Assembly: GCF_022436675.1 (NCBI RefSeq)
Contig: NZ_JAKUJZ010000003.1
Location: 384,226-448,225, forward strand
Source of the DNA: Rheinheimera hassiensis
GTDB taxonomy: Bacteria; Pseudomonadota; Gammaproteobacteria; Enterobacterales; Alteromonadaceae
Reading direction: 5' to 3'
DNA: 64,000 nt
Both the position numbers and the translations under genes were made by a program. The notes below the pieces were generated by a model that was given only the letters and a program-made list of their open reading frames with translations, did not search any database and had not been told where the DNA came from. Below are positions 46,169 through 55,028 of the stretch, one piece after another (the first letter of the stretch is position 1; each line of letters begins with the position of its first letter).

Positions 46169-47725
46169 ATGACTGAATCAAGCACTGTTGCGGCGGCAAA
46201 TGCCAACCAGCCGCAATTTCTCGGCCATCCGGTCGGGCTTTATGTGTGCTTTCTCACCGAAATGTGGGAACGCTTCTCCTTCTACGGTATGAAATATCTG
46301 CTGTTATTGTATTTAACAAAGTACCACTTATTCAGCGACGCCGGTGGCCTTGACGTGCTAGGCAGCTATGCCGGCCTAGTTTACGCTATGCCGGTTATCG
46401 GCGGTATGCTGGCAGACCGCTATTTGGGTATGCGTAAAGCCGTTACCTTTGGTGCCATTTTACTGTGTCTGGGACACTTAGGCCTGGCCTATGAAGGTTT
46501 TCAGGCTTATGTAGAAAACGGCGTAATTGTGCAGGACACCGGCGCGATACAGGTGTTTTACTTCTCGCTGGCGCTGATCATTATGGGCGTGGGCTTTTTA
46601 AAGCCGAACATTTCTACCATAGTGGGTCAGTTGTACGGTAAGGAAGATGCCCGGCGAGATTCAGGCTTTACTATCTTTTATATGGGTATTAATACCGGCT
46701 CTTTTATTGCCACCTTACTGGTAACCTATATAGGCGAAAGGTATGGTTGGGGCTATGGCTTTGGCCTGGCTGGCATTGGTATGGTACTGGGTTTAATTGT
46801 GTTTTTAGCCGGGCAGAAATACCTGTATGGCTATGCAGAGCCGTCTAACCCTGCCCTGTTGAAAGAAAAAGTATTTGCAGGCCTTGATCGCGAATGGTTG
46901 ATTTACCTGGCAACCATACCTGCGCTGCTTGTAATGTGGCAACTGGTGCAATATAACCCTGTGGTACATAACACTTTGCTGGGTTTATCCTTTGTGGTGT
47001 TGGTGGGTATTATCTGGTTTATGGTTACGCAGTGTACTAAAGAAGAGCGTGACCGGATGATGGTATTAATAGTACTGACCATTTCAACGGTGGTGTTCTG
47101 GGCATTGTTTGAGCAATCGGCTTCTTCGATGACCTTGTATGCTGACCGGGTAATGGATCGCGAAGTGTTTGGTTTCTCTACCACAGCAGGCCAGTACGGC
47201 GCATTAAACCCAATGTTTATTATTACGCTGGCACCATTTTTTGCCTGGTTGTGGATTTTTCTGGCCAAACGCAATATGGAGCCAAGCACCCCGGTTAAAT
47301 TCGCGCTGGGTATTATCCAGGCTGGTTTAGGTTTCGGTGCTCTGGTACTGGGTGCGCAGTTCCCTAACGAAGCGGGCCTGGTTGGCGCAGGCTGGATGGT
47401 ATTGGCTTATATGTTACACACTATGGGCGAGCTGTGTTTATCTCCGGTGGGTTTATCGGCAGTAACCAAGCTGGCAGTGCATAAAGTGGTGGGCGTAATG
47501 ATGGGAGCCTGGTTCCTGGCTACGGCTTACTCTGAGTTATTAGCCACCCAACTGGCGAAACTGGCGGCGATTGAAGTGCCGGCTGGTGAAACCGTTGAAG
47601 TAAGTGCAGCACTGGCAGGCTATACCGAACTGTTTAGTTTCTTGCTTTACGTTGGTATTGGTATTGGTGTATTTATGTTGTGCATCAGCCCCTGGCTGAA
47701 AAAACGTATGCACGGCGTGCATTAA
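46169..47725 (+). CDS. POT/PTR family proton-dependent oligopeptide transporter
   Basis: A 518-residue inner-membrane transporter with twelve to fourteen helices that takes up di- and tripeptides with protons. The family ExxER-type motif is present near the N-terminus (LTEMWERFSFYGMKYLLLLYL). Further hallmarks are GGMLADRYLGMRKAV, FYMGINTGSF and FWALFEQSASSMTLYADR. Length is normal. A strong hairpin with T-run follows the stop. Close to Dtp/YjdL-type proteins; the substrate range cannot be read. Confidence 0.93.
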   Translation: MTESSTVAAANANQPQFLGHPVGLYVCFLTEMWERFSFYGMKYLLLLYLTKYHLFSDAGGLDVLGSYAGLVYAMPVIGGMLADRYLGMRKAVTFGAILLCLGHLGLAYEGFQAYVENGVIVQDTGAIQVFYFSLALIIMGVGFLKPNISTIVGQLYGKEDARRDSGFTIFYMGINTGSFIATLLVTYIGERYGWGYGFGLAGIGMVLGLIVFLAGQKYLYGYAEPSNPALLKEKVFAGLDREWLIYLATIPALLVMWQLVQYNPVVHNTLLGLSFVVLVGIIWFMVTQCTKEERDRMMVLIVLTISTVVFWALFEQSASSMTLYADRVMDREVFGFSTTAGQYGALNPMFIITLAPFFAWLWIFLAKRNMEPSTPVKFALGIIQAGLGFGALVLGAQFPNEAGLVGAGWMVLAYMLHTMGELCLSPVGLSAVTKLAVHKVVGVMMGAWFLATAYSELLATQLAKLAAIEVPAGETVEVSAALAGYTELFSFLLYVGIGIGVFMLCISPWLKKRMHGVH

Positions 47726-47730
47726 CGTTA

Positions 47731-47760
47731 AAAGGGTCGGCACTGCCGACCCTTTTTATT
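47731..47760. terminator. Bidirectional rho-independent terminator
   Basis: Arms AAAGGGTCGGCA / TGCCGACCCTTT-type stem (AAAGGGTCGGC ... GCCGACCCTTT) followed by TTTATT on the plus strand and by TTTTAA on the minus strand. It serves the convergent POT transporter and DUF440 genes. Confidence 0.85.
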
Positions 47761-47803
47761 TGCGCTACATAAAGCTAACTTACTGGCCGCGCCACCTTTT
47801 AAA

Positions 47804-48127
47804 TTAGTGGCTTCGCCACTGGGCATGACATAAAGAATCATATTTTTCGCGGCTAAGCAGTATGCGCGCCAGCACCATATCGGGGGCGCCGTTTTCGCCG
47901 GTTAAACCAATTTGTGCTTCGTAGTGCAGCTCGGGTTCCAGGTCCTGCATCATCATTTCTACCCAGTCTTCACCGGGAATAGCTAAATCGGCATAGCCGC
48001 GGCTTTCGTAATGTTGCTGATAAAGTGCATAATCTTCGGCTGACAGGTTTTCTGACGCCAGCTCTTCAAAGATATCAAACGCGTGGTCACATAGTTCGTC
48101 CAGCGTCCATAATTCCAAATCTTGCAT
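47804..48127 (-). CDS. Acidic dsDNA-mimic protein (DUF440/YciU/HI1450 family)
   Basis: A very acidic 107-residue protein. It has LDELCDHAFDIFEELASENL, a VEMMMQDLEPE stretch, and the ending MVLARILLSREKYDSLCHAQWR, which closely follows the pattern of HI1450/YciU (R-V/I-L-L-x-REK-x4-LCH-x-x-W). The start at 48127 has GGAG five bases before it. The frame remains open upstream to 48295 through a hairpin region and that extension is not credible. Family members are proposed to bind HU or other DNA-binding proteins. Confidence 0.88.
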   Translation of the reverse strand: MQDLELWTLDELCDHAFDIFEELASENLSAEDYALYQQHYESRGYADLAIPGEDWVEMMMQDLEPELHYEAQIGLTGENGAPDMVLARILLSREKYDSLCHAQWRSH

Positions 48128-48198
48128 TGGTGCTCCGGTATTAACATCAGTGTCTTTTTTCAGCTGATACGATGCTGGCTTAGCTGGCCGGTTAGAAC

Positions 48199-48268
48199 CT
48201 GCTGCGCACAGCCGAAGAGTGTCTGAGCGAGCGCTTGCGTGAGCGAGTTGCTTCGGCGAGCACAGCAG
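48199..48268. repeat. REP-like imperfect palindrome upstream of DUF440 gene
   Basis: Outer arms CTGCTGCGCACAGCCGAAG and CTTCGGCGAGCACAGCAG are nearly complementary. The interior GAGCGAGCGCTTGCGTGAGCGAG is also partly self-complementary. It lies between the divergent DUF440 and rlmA genes and is more GC-rich than its surroundings. Confidence 0.5.
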
Positions 48269-48405
48269 TGTTGTAACGCAAGGCCTGCTTAACACAAAAC
48301 AATATTAGCTGCGTAACGGTATTATGGCCGCCATTATAGCAAGGCTTTGGCGAAAACACTGCTGTGCTGCTAAACTAGCGGCCTTTTCCCCAGCCAGATT
48401 TCACT

Positions 48406-49209
48406 ATGTACCTGTGCCCGCTTTGCCAAACTCCGCTGATGCTTAGTAATAAGCAGTACCAATGTGCCAACCGCCATAGCTTTGATATAGCCCGTGAAGG
48501 CTATGTTAACTTATTGCCGGTACAGCAAAAAAACTCTAAAGATCCAGGTGATAACAAAGATATGATGCTGGCACGGCGCGCTTTTTTACAAGCTGGCTGG
48601 TATGCCCCGCTGGCACAGGCGGTAAGCCAGGCTCTGGCAGCAGTAACCCCCAAATGTGTGCTGGATTTAGGCTGTGGCGAAGGTTACTACACCACGCAGT
48701 TAAAACAGGCTGTACCCGATGCCGCAGTATATGGGGTTGATATCTCAAAAAGTGCGATCAAATTTGCCGCCAAAGCGGCTGGTAGCGATATCAACTTTAG
48801 CGTGGCCAGTGCTTACCAGTTGCCGTTTGCAGCAGATTTCTTTGATGCTGTGGTACGTATTTACGCGCCGTCTAAACCTGAAGAGTTAAAGCGGCTGATA
48901 ACAAGCGGCGGACATTTAATTACCGTAACCCCAGGACCAGAGCATTTGCTGCAGATAAAACAAGCGGTGTATGAACAAGTGCGCTTGCATAGCGATAGCA
49001 TCGACAACATTGCGGGCTTTACTCATATTAAGCGCCAGCGTTTGCAATATAACCTGACATTTGAGCACCCTGCCGATGTACTGGCACTGGTACAAATGGT
49101 GCCGCTGGCGTGGAAATTTAGCGCCGGACAAAAGCAGCAGTTTGCTGCCAGCCTGCCTGTTATCTGTATCGATTTTCTACTGGATGTGTATCAAAAAGCA
49201 CCAATTTGA
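48406..49209 (+). CDS. rlmA: 23S rRNA (guanine-745-N1)-methyltransferase
   Basis: Methylates G745 of 23S rRNA. The 267-residue protein has the N-terminal zinc site C4, C7, C20, H24 (YLCPLCQTPL and QCANRHSFD) followed by AREGYVNLLPVQ. The SAM-binding motif VLDLGCGEGYYTTQL lies near residue 85, and VYGVDISKSAIKFAAK follows. The pattern and length match RlmA/RrmA throughout. It is transcribed alone and ends upstream of the TonB receptor spacer. Confidence 0.95.
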   Translation: MYLCPLCQTPLMLSNKQYQCANRHSFDIAREGYVNLLPVQQKNSKDPGDNKDMMLARRAFLQAGWYAPLAQAVSQALAAVTPKCVLDLGCGEGYYTTQLKQAVPDAAVYGVDISKSAIKFAAKAAGSDINFSVASAYQLPFAADFFDAVVRIYAPSKPEELKRLITSGGHLITVTPGPEHLLQIKQAVYEQVRLHSDSIDNIAGFTHIKRQRLQYNLTFEHPADVLALVQMVPLAWKFSAGQKQQFAASLPVICIDFLLDVYQKAPI

Positions 49210-49582
49210 TGCAAAACGCTGGTCGCACCATCTGAGCGCGTATTGCCCCGTTATGGGGTGATATTACGCTGCTTTTTAACGGTAAATCATTGTTGTAATA
49301 CGCATCTGTAAATTTTTTCACTTCTGACCGCAAACTTACTTGTTAACAGCTAGCTTACCTGGATGCCTTTCGGCATCAGCGCCCGTGTCAATTTTGTTAA
49401 CATAAACCATTTTAAATCTGCCTGTCATAGCTCCTTTAACCATTCCCAAAACAGATACGTACTAATTTTGCGCACAATCTTTGCATTATTGCTACCAAAG
49501 CGCAAAAAATGTAACGCTTTTATCTTTTAACACTTTGATAATAATCACTTTTAAATAAAAAATAACTAAGGTGGGAACAAAG
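49210..49582. other. 373-base spacer upstream of TonB receptor, no gene seen
   Basis: No credible reading frame. It contains a small hairpin GATGCC/GGCATC (49362-49377). It also contains an inverted pair TTTTGCGC (49466-49473) and GCGCAAAA (49500-49507), about 26 bases apart, which could be an operator for the receptor gene. No strong sigma-70 promoter or Fur-like box could be assigned. AAGGTGGG precedes the ATG at 49583. Confidence 0.4.
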
Positions 49583-52132
49583 ATGAACTATAAGAAAAAC
49601 TCTGTAGCACAAGGCATTAAAGTTGCGCTTTTTGGTTCAGTAGCAATGGCAATGCTGGTTCAGCCGCAAGCGTGGGCACAAGACGTGGCTGAACAAGAGG
49701 CTGAAGCAGTAGAGAAAATTGCGGTGGTAGGCTCAAGATCTGCGCCTCGTTCAGTGGGAGAGTCACCGGTACCGATAGACATTATCGGTGGTGAGGAATT
49801 TACCAACCAGGGTAACTCCGACATGCTTAATTTACTGAGCACTATGGTGCCCAGTTTTAATATTAATGCTCAGCCAATAAGTGATGCTGCCACGCTGATC
49901 CGCCCGGCAAACCTGCGCGGTTTAGGCCCGGATCAAACACTGGTGTTGGTAAACGGTAAACGCCGGCACCGGGCTGCCGTTATTGCCTTTTTAGGTGGCG
50001 GTATTTCTGATGGTGCCCAGGGGCCGGATATTTCGGTGATTCCGGCCATTGCTATTCGCCAGGTAGAAGTACTGCGCGACGGTGCAGCGGCGCAATATGG
50101 CTCTGACGCCATTGCCGGCGTATTAAACTTTCAACTGAAAAATGCCAGTGAAGGCGGCATGCTGGAAGCCAAATGGGGCGAATATTATGATGGCGGTGCC
50201 AGCGACCAGTTTGCCGGTAATATTGGCCTGCCCTTTACTGACAAAGGTTCGGCTAACTTTAGTTTTGAATACCGTACCGCAGATGCTACCAGCCGCAGTG
50301 TGCAACGCGATGACGCTGCCGGGTTAATTGCGGCAGGCAATACGGCAGTGGCCGATCCGGCGCAAATTTGGGGCTCGCCGCAAATTAAAGACGACTTAAA
50401 GCTGTTTGCCAATATTGAACTGGAGTTAAGCAACGACAAAGAAGCCTATGCTTTTGGTAATTATGCCAAGCGCGAAGTAGAAGGCGGCTTTTACTATCGT
50501 AACCCAGCCAGCCGCAGTGGCGTGTACTACGACGGCGAAAACAGAGATAGGATCATGGTTGGCGATTTAACCCCTGATGATGGCATAAGTTGCCCGGTAT
50601 TGATGCTGGGGGATGACGATATTCCTAATGCGGCCGATCTGGCAGCAATAACCGCTGATCCAAACTGCTGGGCCTTTACCGAAATGCTGCCCGGTGGTTT
50701 TACCCCGCGTTTTGGCGGTACAGTTTACGACGCCTCTATTGCCGGCGGCGTAAAGGGCGAGTGGATCAACGATATTATGTTTGATATGAGTGCCACTTAT
50801 GGCCGCAGCCAAGCAGATTTCAGTATCAAAAACACCATTAACCCGTCGATGGGGCCGGACACCCCGACAGAATTTGACCCCGGCACTTATGTACAAACCG
50901 AAATTGGCCTAAACCTGGATATGTTCCGCGAGTTTGATGTTGGCCTGGCGGAGTTTTTAGTGTTAGCCGGTGGTGTGGAATGGCGCGAAGATATTTTTGA
51001 AGTAAAAGCCGGTGATGTCGCTTCTTATACCGTTGGTCCGCTGGCCAGCCAGGGCTTTGGTATTGGTTCTAACGGTTTTCCGGGTTTTAAACCAGAGGCC
51101 GCCGGGGTATTTACCCGCCGTAATCTGTCGTTTTATACCGATGCCTCGGCCTGGGTAACCGATGATTTAATGCTAAATGGCGCACTGCGTTATGAAGACT
51201 TTACCGACTTTGGCGATACCACTAACTGGAAAGTGTCTGCATTGTATAACCTGACTGACAGCATTTCGCTGCGTGCAGCTGCAGGCACCGGCTTTCGTGC
51301 CCCCACCATCGGCCAAAGTAAAGTTATTAACGTAACCACCGCCTTTGGCCCGAACGGGCTGGAAGATCAGGCCACTTTACCTCCGGATAACCCGATATCT
51401 ATCCAAAAAGGCGGTAAACCGTTAAAACCGGAAGAATCAGAAAACTTCTCTTTTGGTACGGTAATGAATTTCGGCACTACGCATGTATCACTGGATTACT
51501 ACAACATCAAGGTAACTGACCGTTTAAGCCAGACCTCGCCGCTAACGTTAGACGAAGACGATATTGCCGCGCTACTGGCAATGGGCGTAACAGACGCCAC
51601 CAGTTACTCCAGTATTTTATTTTTTACCAACGACTTTGATACCCGTACACAAGGGGTGGATTTGGTGGTAAGCCAGGATCTGGATTTAGGCCGTGGCCGC
51701 AGCAAACTGAACCTGGTGTTTAACTGGAATGACACTGAAGTGACCCTTGATCCGTTAACCACCAACGTAAATGACACCAAGGTACGGCAACTGGAAGATA
51801 ACCTGCCAAACACCCGTGGCAGCTTGTCATTTACTCACGAGGAAAACAGCTGGCGTGCGCTGGCGCGGCTGAATTACTTTGGTGCTTTCTGGGAAGCGCA
51901 TTTGGATGATGGCTCGCTGAGCATTGACGAGGGTTCGGCCGTTACCGTTGATCTGGAGTTAGGCTATAAGGTTTTACCGTCGCTGGAATTGGTACTGGGT
52001 GCGCAAAACGCCTTTAACAAATACCCGGACGAAAACCCTTACGGTGGTGAAGCAGGTGCTAAATACCCTACTACCACACCGTACGGTTTTAACGGCGGTA
52101 TGTACTACGTGCGGGCGGTGTATACGTTCTGA
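49583..52132 (+). CDS. TonB-dependent outer-membrane receptor
   Basis: An 849-residue receptor. The signal peptide ends near AWAQ (residue about 33) and a TonB-box-like IAVVGSR segment follows. The plug domain has SPVPIDIIGGEEF, LRGLGPDQTLVLVNGKRRH and VEVLRDGAAAQYGSDAIAGVLNF. The beta-barrel ends in an aromatic residue (YVRAVYTF). The ATG at 49583 is chosen because AAGGTGGG precedes it; a GTG at 49571 lies inside that site. Ligand unknown. The amino-acid-oxidase-type operon 127 bases downstream on the same strand suggests a nitrogenous substrate, by context only. Confidence 0.93.
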   Translation: MNYKKNSVAQGIKVALFGSVAMAMLVQPQAWAQDVAEQEAEAVEKIAVVGSRSAPRSVGESPVPIDIIGGEEFTNQGNSDMLNLLSTMVPSFNINAQPISDAATLIRPANLRGLGPDQTLVLVNGKRRHRAAVIAFLGGGISDGAQGPDISVIPAIAIRQVEVLRDGAAAQYGSDAIAGVLNFQLKNASEGGMLEAKWGEYYDGGASDQFAGNIGLPFTDKGSANFSFEYRTADATSRSVQRDDAAGLIAAGNTAVADPAQIWGSPQIKDDLKLFANIELELSNDKEAYAFGNYAKREVEGGFYYRNPASRSGVYYDGENRDRIMVGDLTPDDGISCPVLMLGDDDIPNAADLAAITADPNCWAFTEMLPGGFTPRFGGTVYDASIAGGVKGEWINDIMFDMSATYGRSQADFSIKNTINPSMGPDTPTEFDPGTYVQTEIGLNLDMFREFDVGLAEFLVLAGGVEWREDIFEVKAGDVASYTVGPLASQGFGIGSNGFPGFKPEAAGVFTRRNLSFYTDASAWVTDDLMLNGALRYEDFTDFGDTTNWKVSALYNLTDSISLRAAAGTGFRAPTIGQSKVINVTTAFGPNGLEDQATLPPDNPISIQKGGKPLKPEESENFSFGTVMNFGTTHVSLDYYNIKVTDRLSQTSPLTLDEDDIAALLAMGVTDATSYSSILFFTNDFDTRTQGVDLVVSQDLDLGRGRSKLNLVFNWNDTEVTLDPLTTNVNDTKVRQLEDNLPNTRGSLSFTHEENSWRALARLNYFGAFWEAHLDDGSLSIDEGSAVTVDLELGYKVLPSLELVLGAQNAFNKYPDENPYGGEAGAKYPTTTPYGFNGGMYYVRAVYTF

Positions 52133-52145
52133 TGTCGTAGCCATT

Positions 52146-52174
52146 GCCGTGCCTGATTATTAAGCAGGCACGGC
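52146..52174 (+). terminator. Hairpin after TonB receptor gene
   Basis: Perfect 10-base arms GCCGTGCCTG / CAGGCACGGC with a 9-base loop, 13 bases after the receptor stop. There is no T-run after it, so termination may be partial, allowing read-through to the flavoenzyme gene. Confidence 0.5.
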
Positions 52175-52258
52175 GGCAAAGTACTATTGCTGCACTAGGT
52201 TTGCACTAGCCAACGCTTTTACTTACTTAGTGCAGCTTGCCTGCGGGATAAACTAACG

Positions 52259-53851
52259 ATGAGCAACTACTTTAATGCACCACTTACACGGCGCCAGTGT
52301 CTGGGTTTACTGGCTAAAGCAGGCAGCAGCTCGGCGGTGCTGGGTGCGGCAGGCATCTTCGGCCTGACTAATGCGCCTGTAAGCGCAAGCCCGGTAATGT
52401 TAAAACCGCTACAGGGTAAAAACCGTAAAGTGCTGATCCTTGGCGCCGGGATTAGTGGGCTTACGGCAGCCTACGAGCTGGAACGGGCCGGCTACAGCTG
52501 TAAAATTCTGGAAGCATCGCACCGCATTGGCGGCAGAGTTCTGACACTTCGCCATGGCGATTTTATCGACGAGTTAGGCAGCCCACAAATTTGCCCGTTT
52601 GACGATGCACCAAACCTGTATTTTAACGCCGGTGCCGCGCGTATTCCGGCGCACCATACCGGCATTTTGCACTACTGCCGCACGCTTGGCATAGAGCTGC
52701 AGTTATTCAGTAATCATAATAAAAACTGCTATACCCAGGACGACGCAGCCTTTAACGGCCAGCCGGTACGAATACGCGAATATGAAGCTGATATGCGCGG
52801 CTTTATCGGTGAGTTACTGGCCAAATCGGCCACTGCAGGCGCTACACTGGACCAGCCATTTGACGAACAAGACTTAGATAAATTTATTCAGTTTGCCCAG
52901 GCTTATGGTGATCTGGACTCAAATTTCACTTATCGCGGCACCGACCGCGCCGGTTATGCTGCCGGTGGTGTTACCAGCCCAGCCATACTAAAACAACCAA
53001 GGCCATTACCCGATCTGCTGCGTAGTGACTTTTGCACCGGTGCCATGCATTTTGCTGAAATTGCCGATCAGGCGCCTGCATTAATGACACCAAGCGGTGG
53101 CATGGACAGCATCGTAAAAGCGTTTTTACGCCAGCTAACAACGCCCATTCAACTGCATTGCCAGGTCAGTAATATTCAGCTGCAACCCCATGGAGTTGCC
53201 GTAACCTACCTGAAACAGGGCGAAAGCTATACCGAACAAGCCGATTACTGCCTAAACTGCATACCAGCCCAACTGGTAAGCGGCATAGAGAATAACTTAC
53301 CTGCAGATTATGTTGCCATAATGCGTCAGCTGGGCCGCGGCAAGCTGACCAAAATTGGTCTGCAAGCCAAACAGCGTTTCTGGGAGCAGGAAGACATTTA
53401 CAGCGGCATTAGTTGGACTAAACAAGACATTACCCAAATATGGTATCCACACCATGATGCTTTTAAAGCCAAAGGTATTTTGCTGGGTGCTTACAGCTGG
53501 GAGCCGCAGATTTCTGACCGCTTTGCCGCTATGACACATCAGCAACGCCTCGCCACTGCTATTGCACAGGGCACCAAGGTGCATGCTAATTATGCCCAAC
53601 ATATTGAAAACGGTGTCAGTGTTTGCTGGCAGCGGATGAACCATATGCTTGGCTGTGGCGCGGTATGGACAGAAGAGTTACAAAAAACCGGCTTTAAACT
53701 GCTGCAGGCGCCGGCCGGTAACCATTATCTGATTGGCGACCAGTTAAGTTTACACCCGGGCTGGCAGGAAGGCGCAGTGCGCTCGGCCTGGCATGCCCTG
53801 GCAGATATTGAACGGCGGGAAGCGCTGCGCAGTACAGGAGCCGGGGCATGA
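52259..53851 (+). CDS. Tat-exported FAD amine/L-amino-acid oxidase-like enzyme
   Basis: A 530-residue flavoprotein. The N-terminus carries a twin-arginine motif (TRRQCLGLL) with a hydrophobic stretch to about residue 43, so it should be folded with FAD and exported by Tat. The FAD loop LILGAGISGLTAAYELE lies near residue 59, and EASHRIGGRV follows. FNAGAARIPAHH resembles the conserved G-A-x-R-I-P segment of L-amino-acid oxidases. HPGWQEGAVRSAWHAL is the C-terminal flavin-contacting region. The downstream cytochrome c gene overlaps by four bases, suggesting electrons go to cytochrome c rather than only to oxygen. The substrate is unknown. Confidence 0.88.
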   Translation: MSNYFNAPLTRRQCLGLLAKAGSSSAVLGAAGIFGLTNAPVSASPVMLKPLQGKNRKVLILGAGISGLTAAYELERAGYSCKILEASHRIGGRVLTLRHGDFIDELGSPQICPFDDAPNLYFNAGAARIPAHHTGILHYCRTLGIELQLFSNHNKNCYTQDDAAFNGQPVRIREYEADMRGFIGELLAKSATAGATLDQPFDEQDLDKFIQFAQAYGDLDSNFTYRGTDRAGYAAGGVTSPAILKQPRPLPDLLRSDFCTGAMHFAEIADQAPALMTPSGGMDSIVKAFLRQLTTPIQLHCQVSNIQLQPHGVAVTYLKQGESYTEQADYCLNCIPAQLVSGIENNLPADYVAIMRQLGRGKLTKIGLQAKQRFWEQEDIYSGISWTKQDITQIWYPHHDAFKAKGILLGAYSWEPQISDRFAAMTHQQRLATAIAQGTKVHANYAQHIENGVSVCWQRMNHMLGCGAVWTEELQKTGFKLLQAPAGNHYLIGDQLSLHPGWQEGAVRSAWHALADIERREALRSTGAGA

Positions 53852-54462
53852 ATAAAATCTGGCTATTTTTTATGCTGCTCAGCAGCGCTGCCCTGGCAGA
53901 TTCTAAACAACCCGATGCACAATATTGCCTGGTTTGCCATGGCTCGGCGGCGCAAGGTAACGCTGCGATTAAAGCCCCTAACCTGAGTATTTTGCCCGAC
54001 TGGTATCTGCGCCAGCAATTCGTTGCCTTTCGTAACAACTGGCGTGGTGGCGCCGCAGACGATGCACACGGCAAAGAAATGCAGGCTGTTGCAAATACCA
54101 TGAACAACGCAGAAATAGAACAGGCCATTGCTTTTATCCGCCGCCAGGCACCGGTTGAATTATCAGCCGACCTCAGTGGCCAGGCCGACTTACAGCAAGG
54201 GCAAAAATTATATCAGCAGTGTCAGGCGTGCCATGGCGCTAACGGTGAGGGCAATGCTCAGCTGCATGCGCCGCCGCTGGCAGGCCAGCATAACTGGTAT
54301 CTGGTACAACAATTAAGCGCGTTTAAAAACGGCTGGCGCGGCAGCCAGAGTAATGACAGCTATGGCCAAATGATGCGCCAGTTTGCCCAGAGTTTACCCA
54401 ATGATCAGGCCATAGCTGATGTGGTGGCCTATATTGACAGCTTACCCCTACCCAACCGTTAG
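53848..54462 (+). CDS. Secreted two-haem c-type cytochrome
   Basis: A 204-residue protein with a Sec signal peptide (cleaved after about residue 17, ALA-D) and two CXXCH haem sites: C27-C30-H31 (CLVCH) and C125-C128-H129 (CQACH). Each half has the same pattern (CH, LxxWYLxQQ, FxNxWRG, then Met-containing tail), so it is an internal duplication of a class I cytochrome c domain of cytochrome c4 type. Its start overlaps the flavoenzyme stop (ATGA). It probably accepts electrons from that enzyme in the periplasm and hands them to the respiratory chain. Confidence 0.92.
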   Translation: MNKIWLFFMLLSSAALADSKQPDAQYCLVCHGSAAQGNAAIKAPNLSILPDWYLRQQFVAFRNNWRGGAADDAHGKEMQAVANTMNNAEIEQAIAFIRRQAPVELSADLSGQADLQQGQKLYQQCQACHGANGEGNAQLHAPPLAGQHNWYLVQQLSAFKNGWRGSQSNDSYGQMMRQFAQSLPNDQAIADVVAYIDSLPLPNR

Positions 54463-54475
54463 TAAGGACAACGCC

Positions 54476-54970
54476 ATGAAACTGAGTTTTTGTTTTGCCG
54501 CTGCATTATTTGCCTTTAGCCAAAGTAGCACTGCAGCCGAGATTAAACGCTATCCACTGCCCAATAACAGCAGCTTTCCTATTGCTGCGGCGGTAGAAGT
54601 GCCAGCAGGTAAAGCCGTAATATATGAAAGTGGTAAAGTACCGGCACCACTGAACCCTAAAGCGGAAAAAAACAGCGCCGCTTACTGGGGCAATACCGAG
54701 CAGCAAACGCTCAGCGTACTAAGCCAAATTGAGACCAGCCTGAAAAGCAAAGGCCTTGGTATGGGCGATGTAGTAAAAATGACAGTATTTCTGGTAGGCG
54801 ATCCGGCACTGGATGGCAAAATGGATTTTAGCGGTTTTATGCAGGGCTACACGCAGTTTTTTGGTACTGAACAACAACCTAACCTGCCTGCGCGATCTGC
54901 GTTGCAAATTGCCGGTTTAGTGGTTGAAGGTATGCTGGTAGAAATTGAAGTGATTGCAGTACGGCCTTAA
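54476..54970 (+). CDS. Secreted RidA-family protein
   Basis: A 164-residue protein with an N-terminal signal peptide (KLSFCFAAALFAFSQSSTAA) followed by a RidA/YjgF domain. PARSALQIAGL holds the conserved Arg that binds the substrate carboxylate, and EIEVIAV carries the conserved Glu. The ATG at 54476 with AAGGA before it is chosen over 54419. RidA proteins hydrolyse reactive imines, the immediate products of amino-acid oxidases, but usually in the cytoplasm. Placement after the flavoenzyme and cytochrome implies periplasmic imine hydrolysis. This role is inferred. Confidence 0.87.
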   Translation: MKLSFCFAAALFAFSQSSTAAEIKRYPLPNNSSFPIAAAVEVPAGKAVIYESGKVPAPLNPKAEKNSAAYWGNTEQQTLSVLSQIETSLKSKGLGMGDVVKMTVFLVGDPALDGKMDFSGFMQGYTQFFGTEQQPNLPARSALQIAGLVVEGMLVEIEVIAVRP

Positions 54971-54978
54971 CAAACTGT

Positions 54979-55006
54979 AGCCAGATCGCAGTATGGTGAT
55001 CTGGCT
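54979..55006. terminator. Hairpin between convergent RidA-like and serine hydrolase genes
   Basis: Perfect 9-base arms AGCCAGATC / GATCTGGCT with a 10-base loop, in a 58-base convergent spacer. There is no clean T-run, so termination strength is uncertain. Confidence 0.5.
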
Positions 55007-55028
55007 GTGTCAAAGTTTATCTGTTTGG

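Noticed and set aside
48128-48295. Upstream extension of the DUF440 gene by 56 codons
   Set aside because: The extension reads through a REP-like palindrome, has no family similarity, and a good ribosome-binding site precedes the internal ATG.
53694-54128. Minus-strand open frame of 144 codons
   Set aside because: Antisense to the flavoenzyme and cytochrome genes; low-complexity Ala/Pro-rich translation without motifs.
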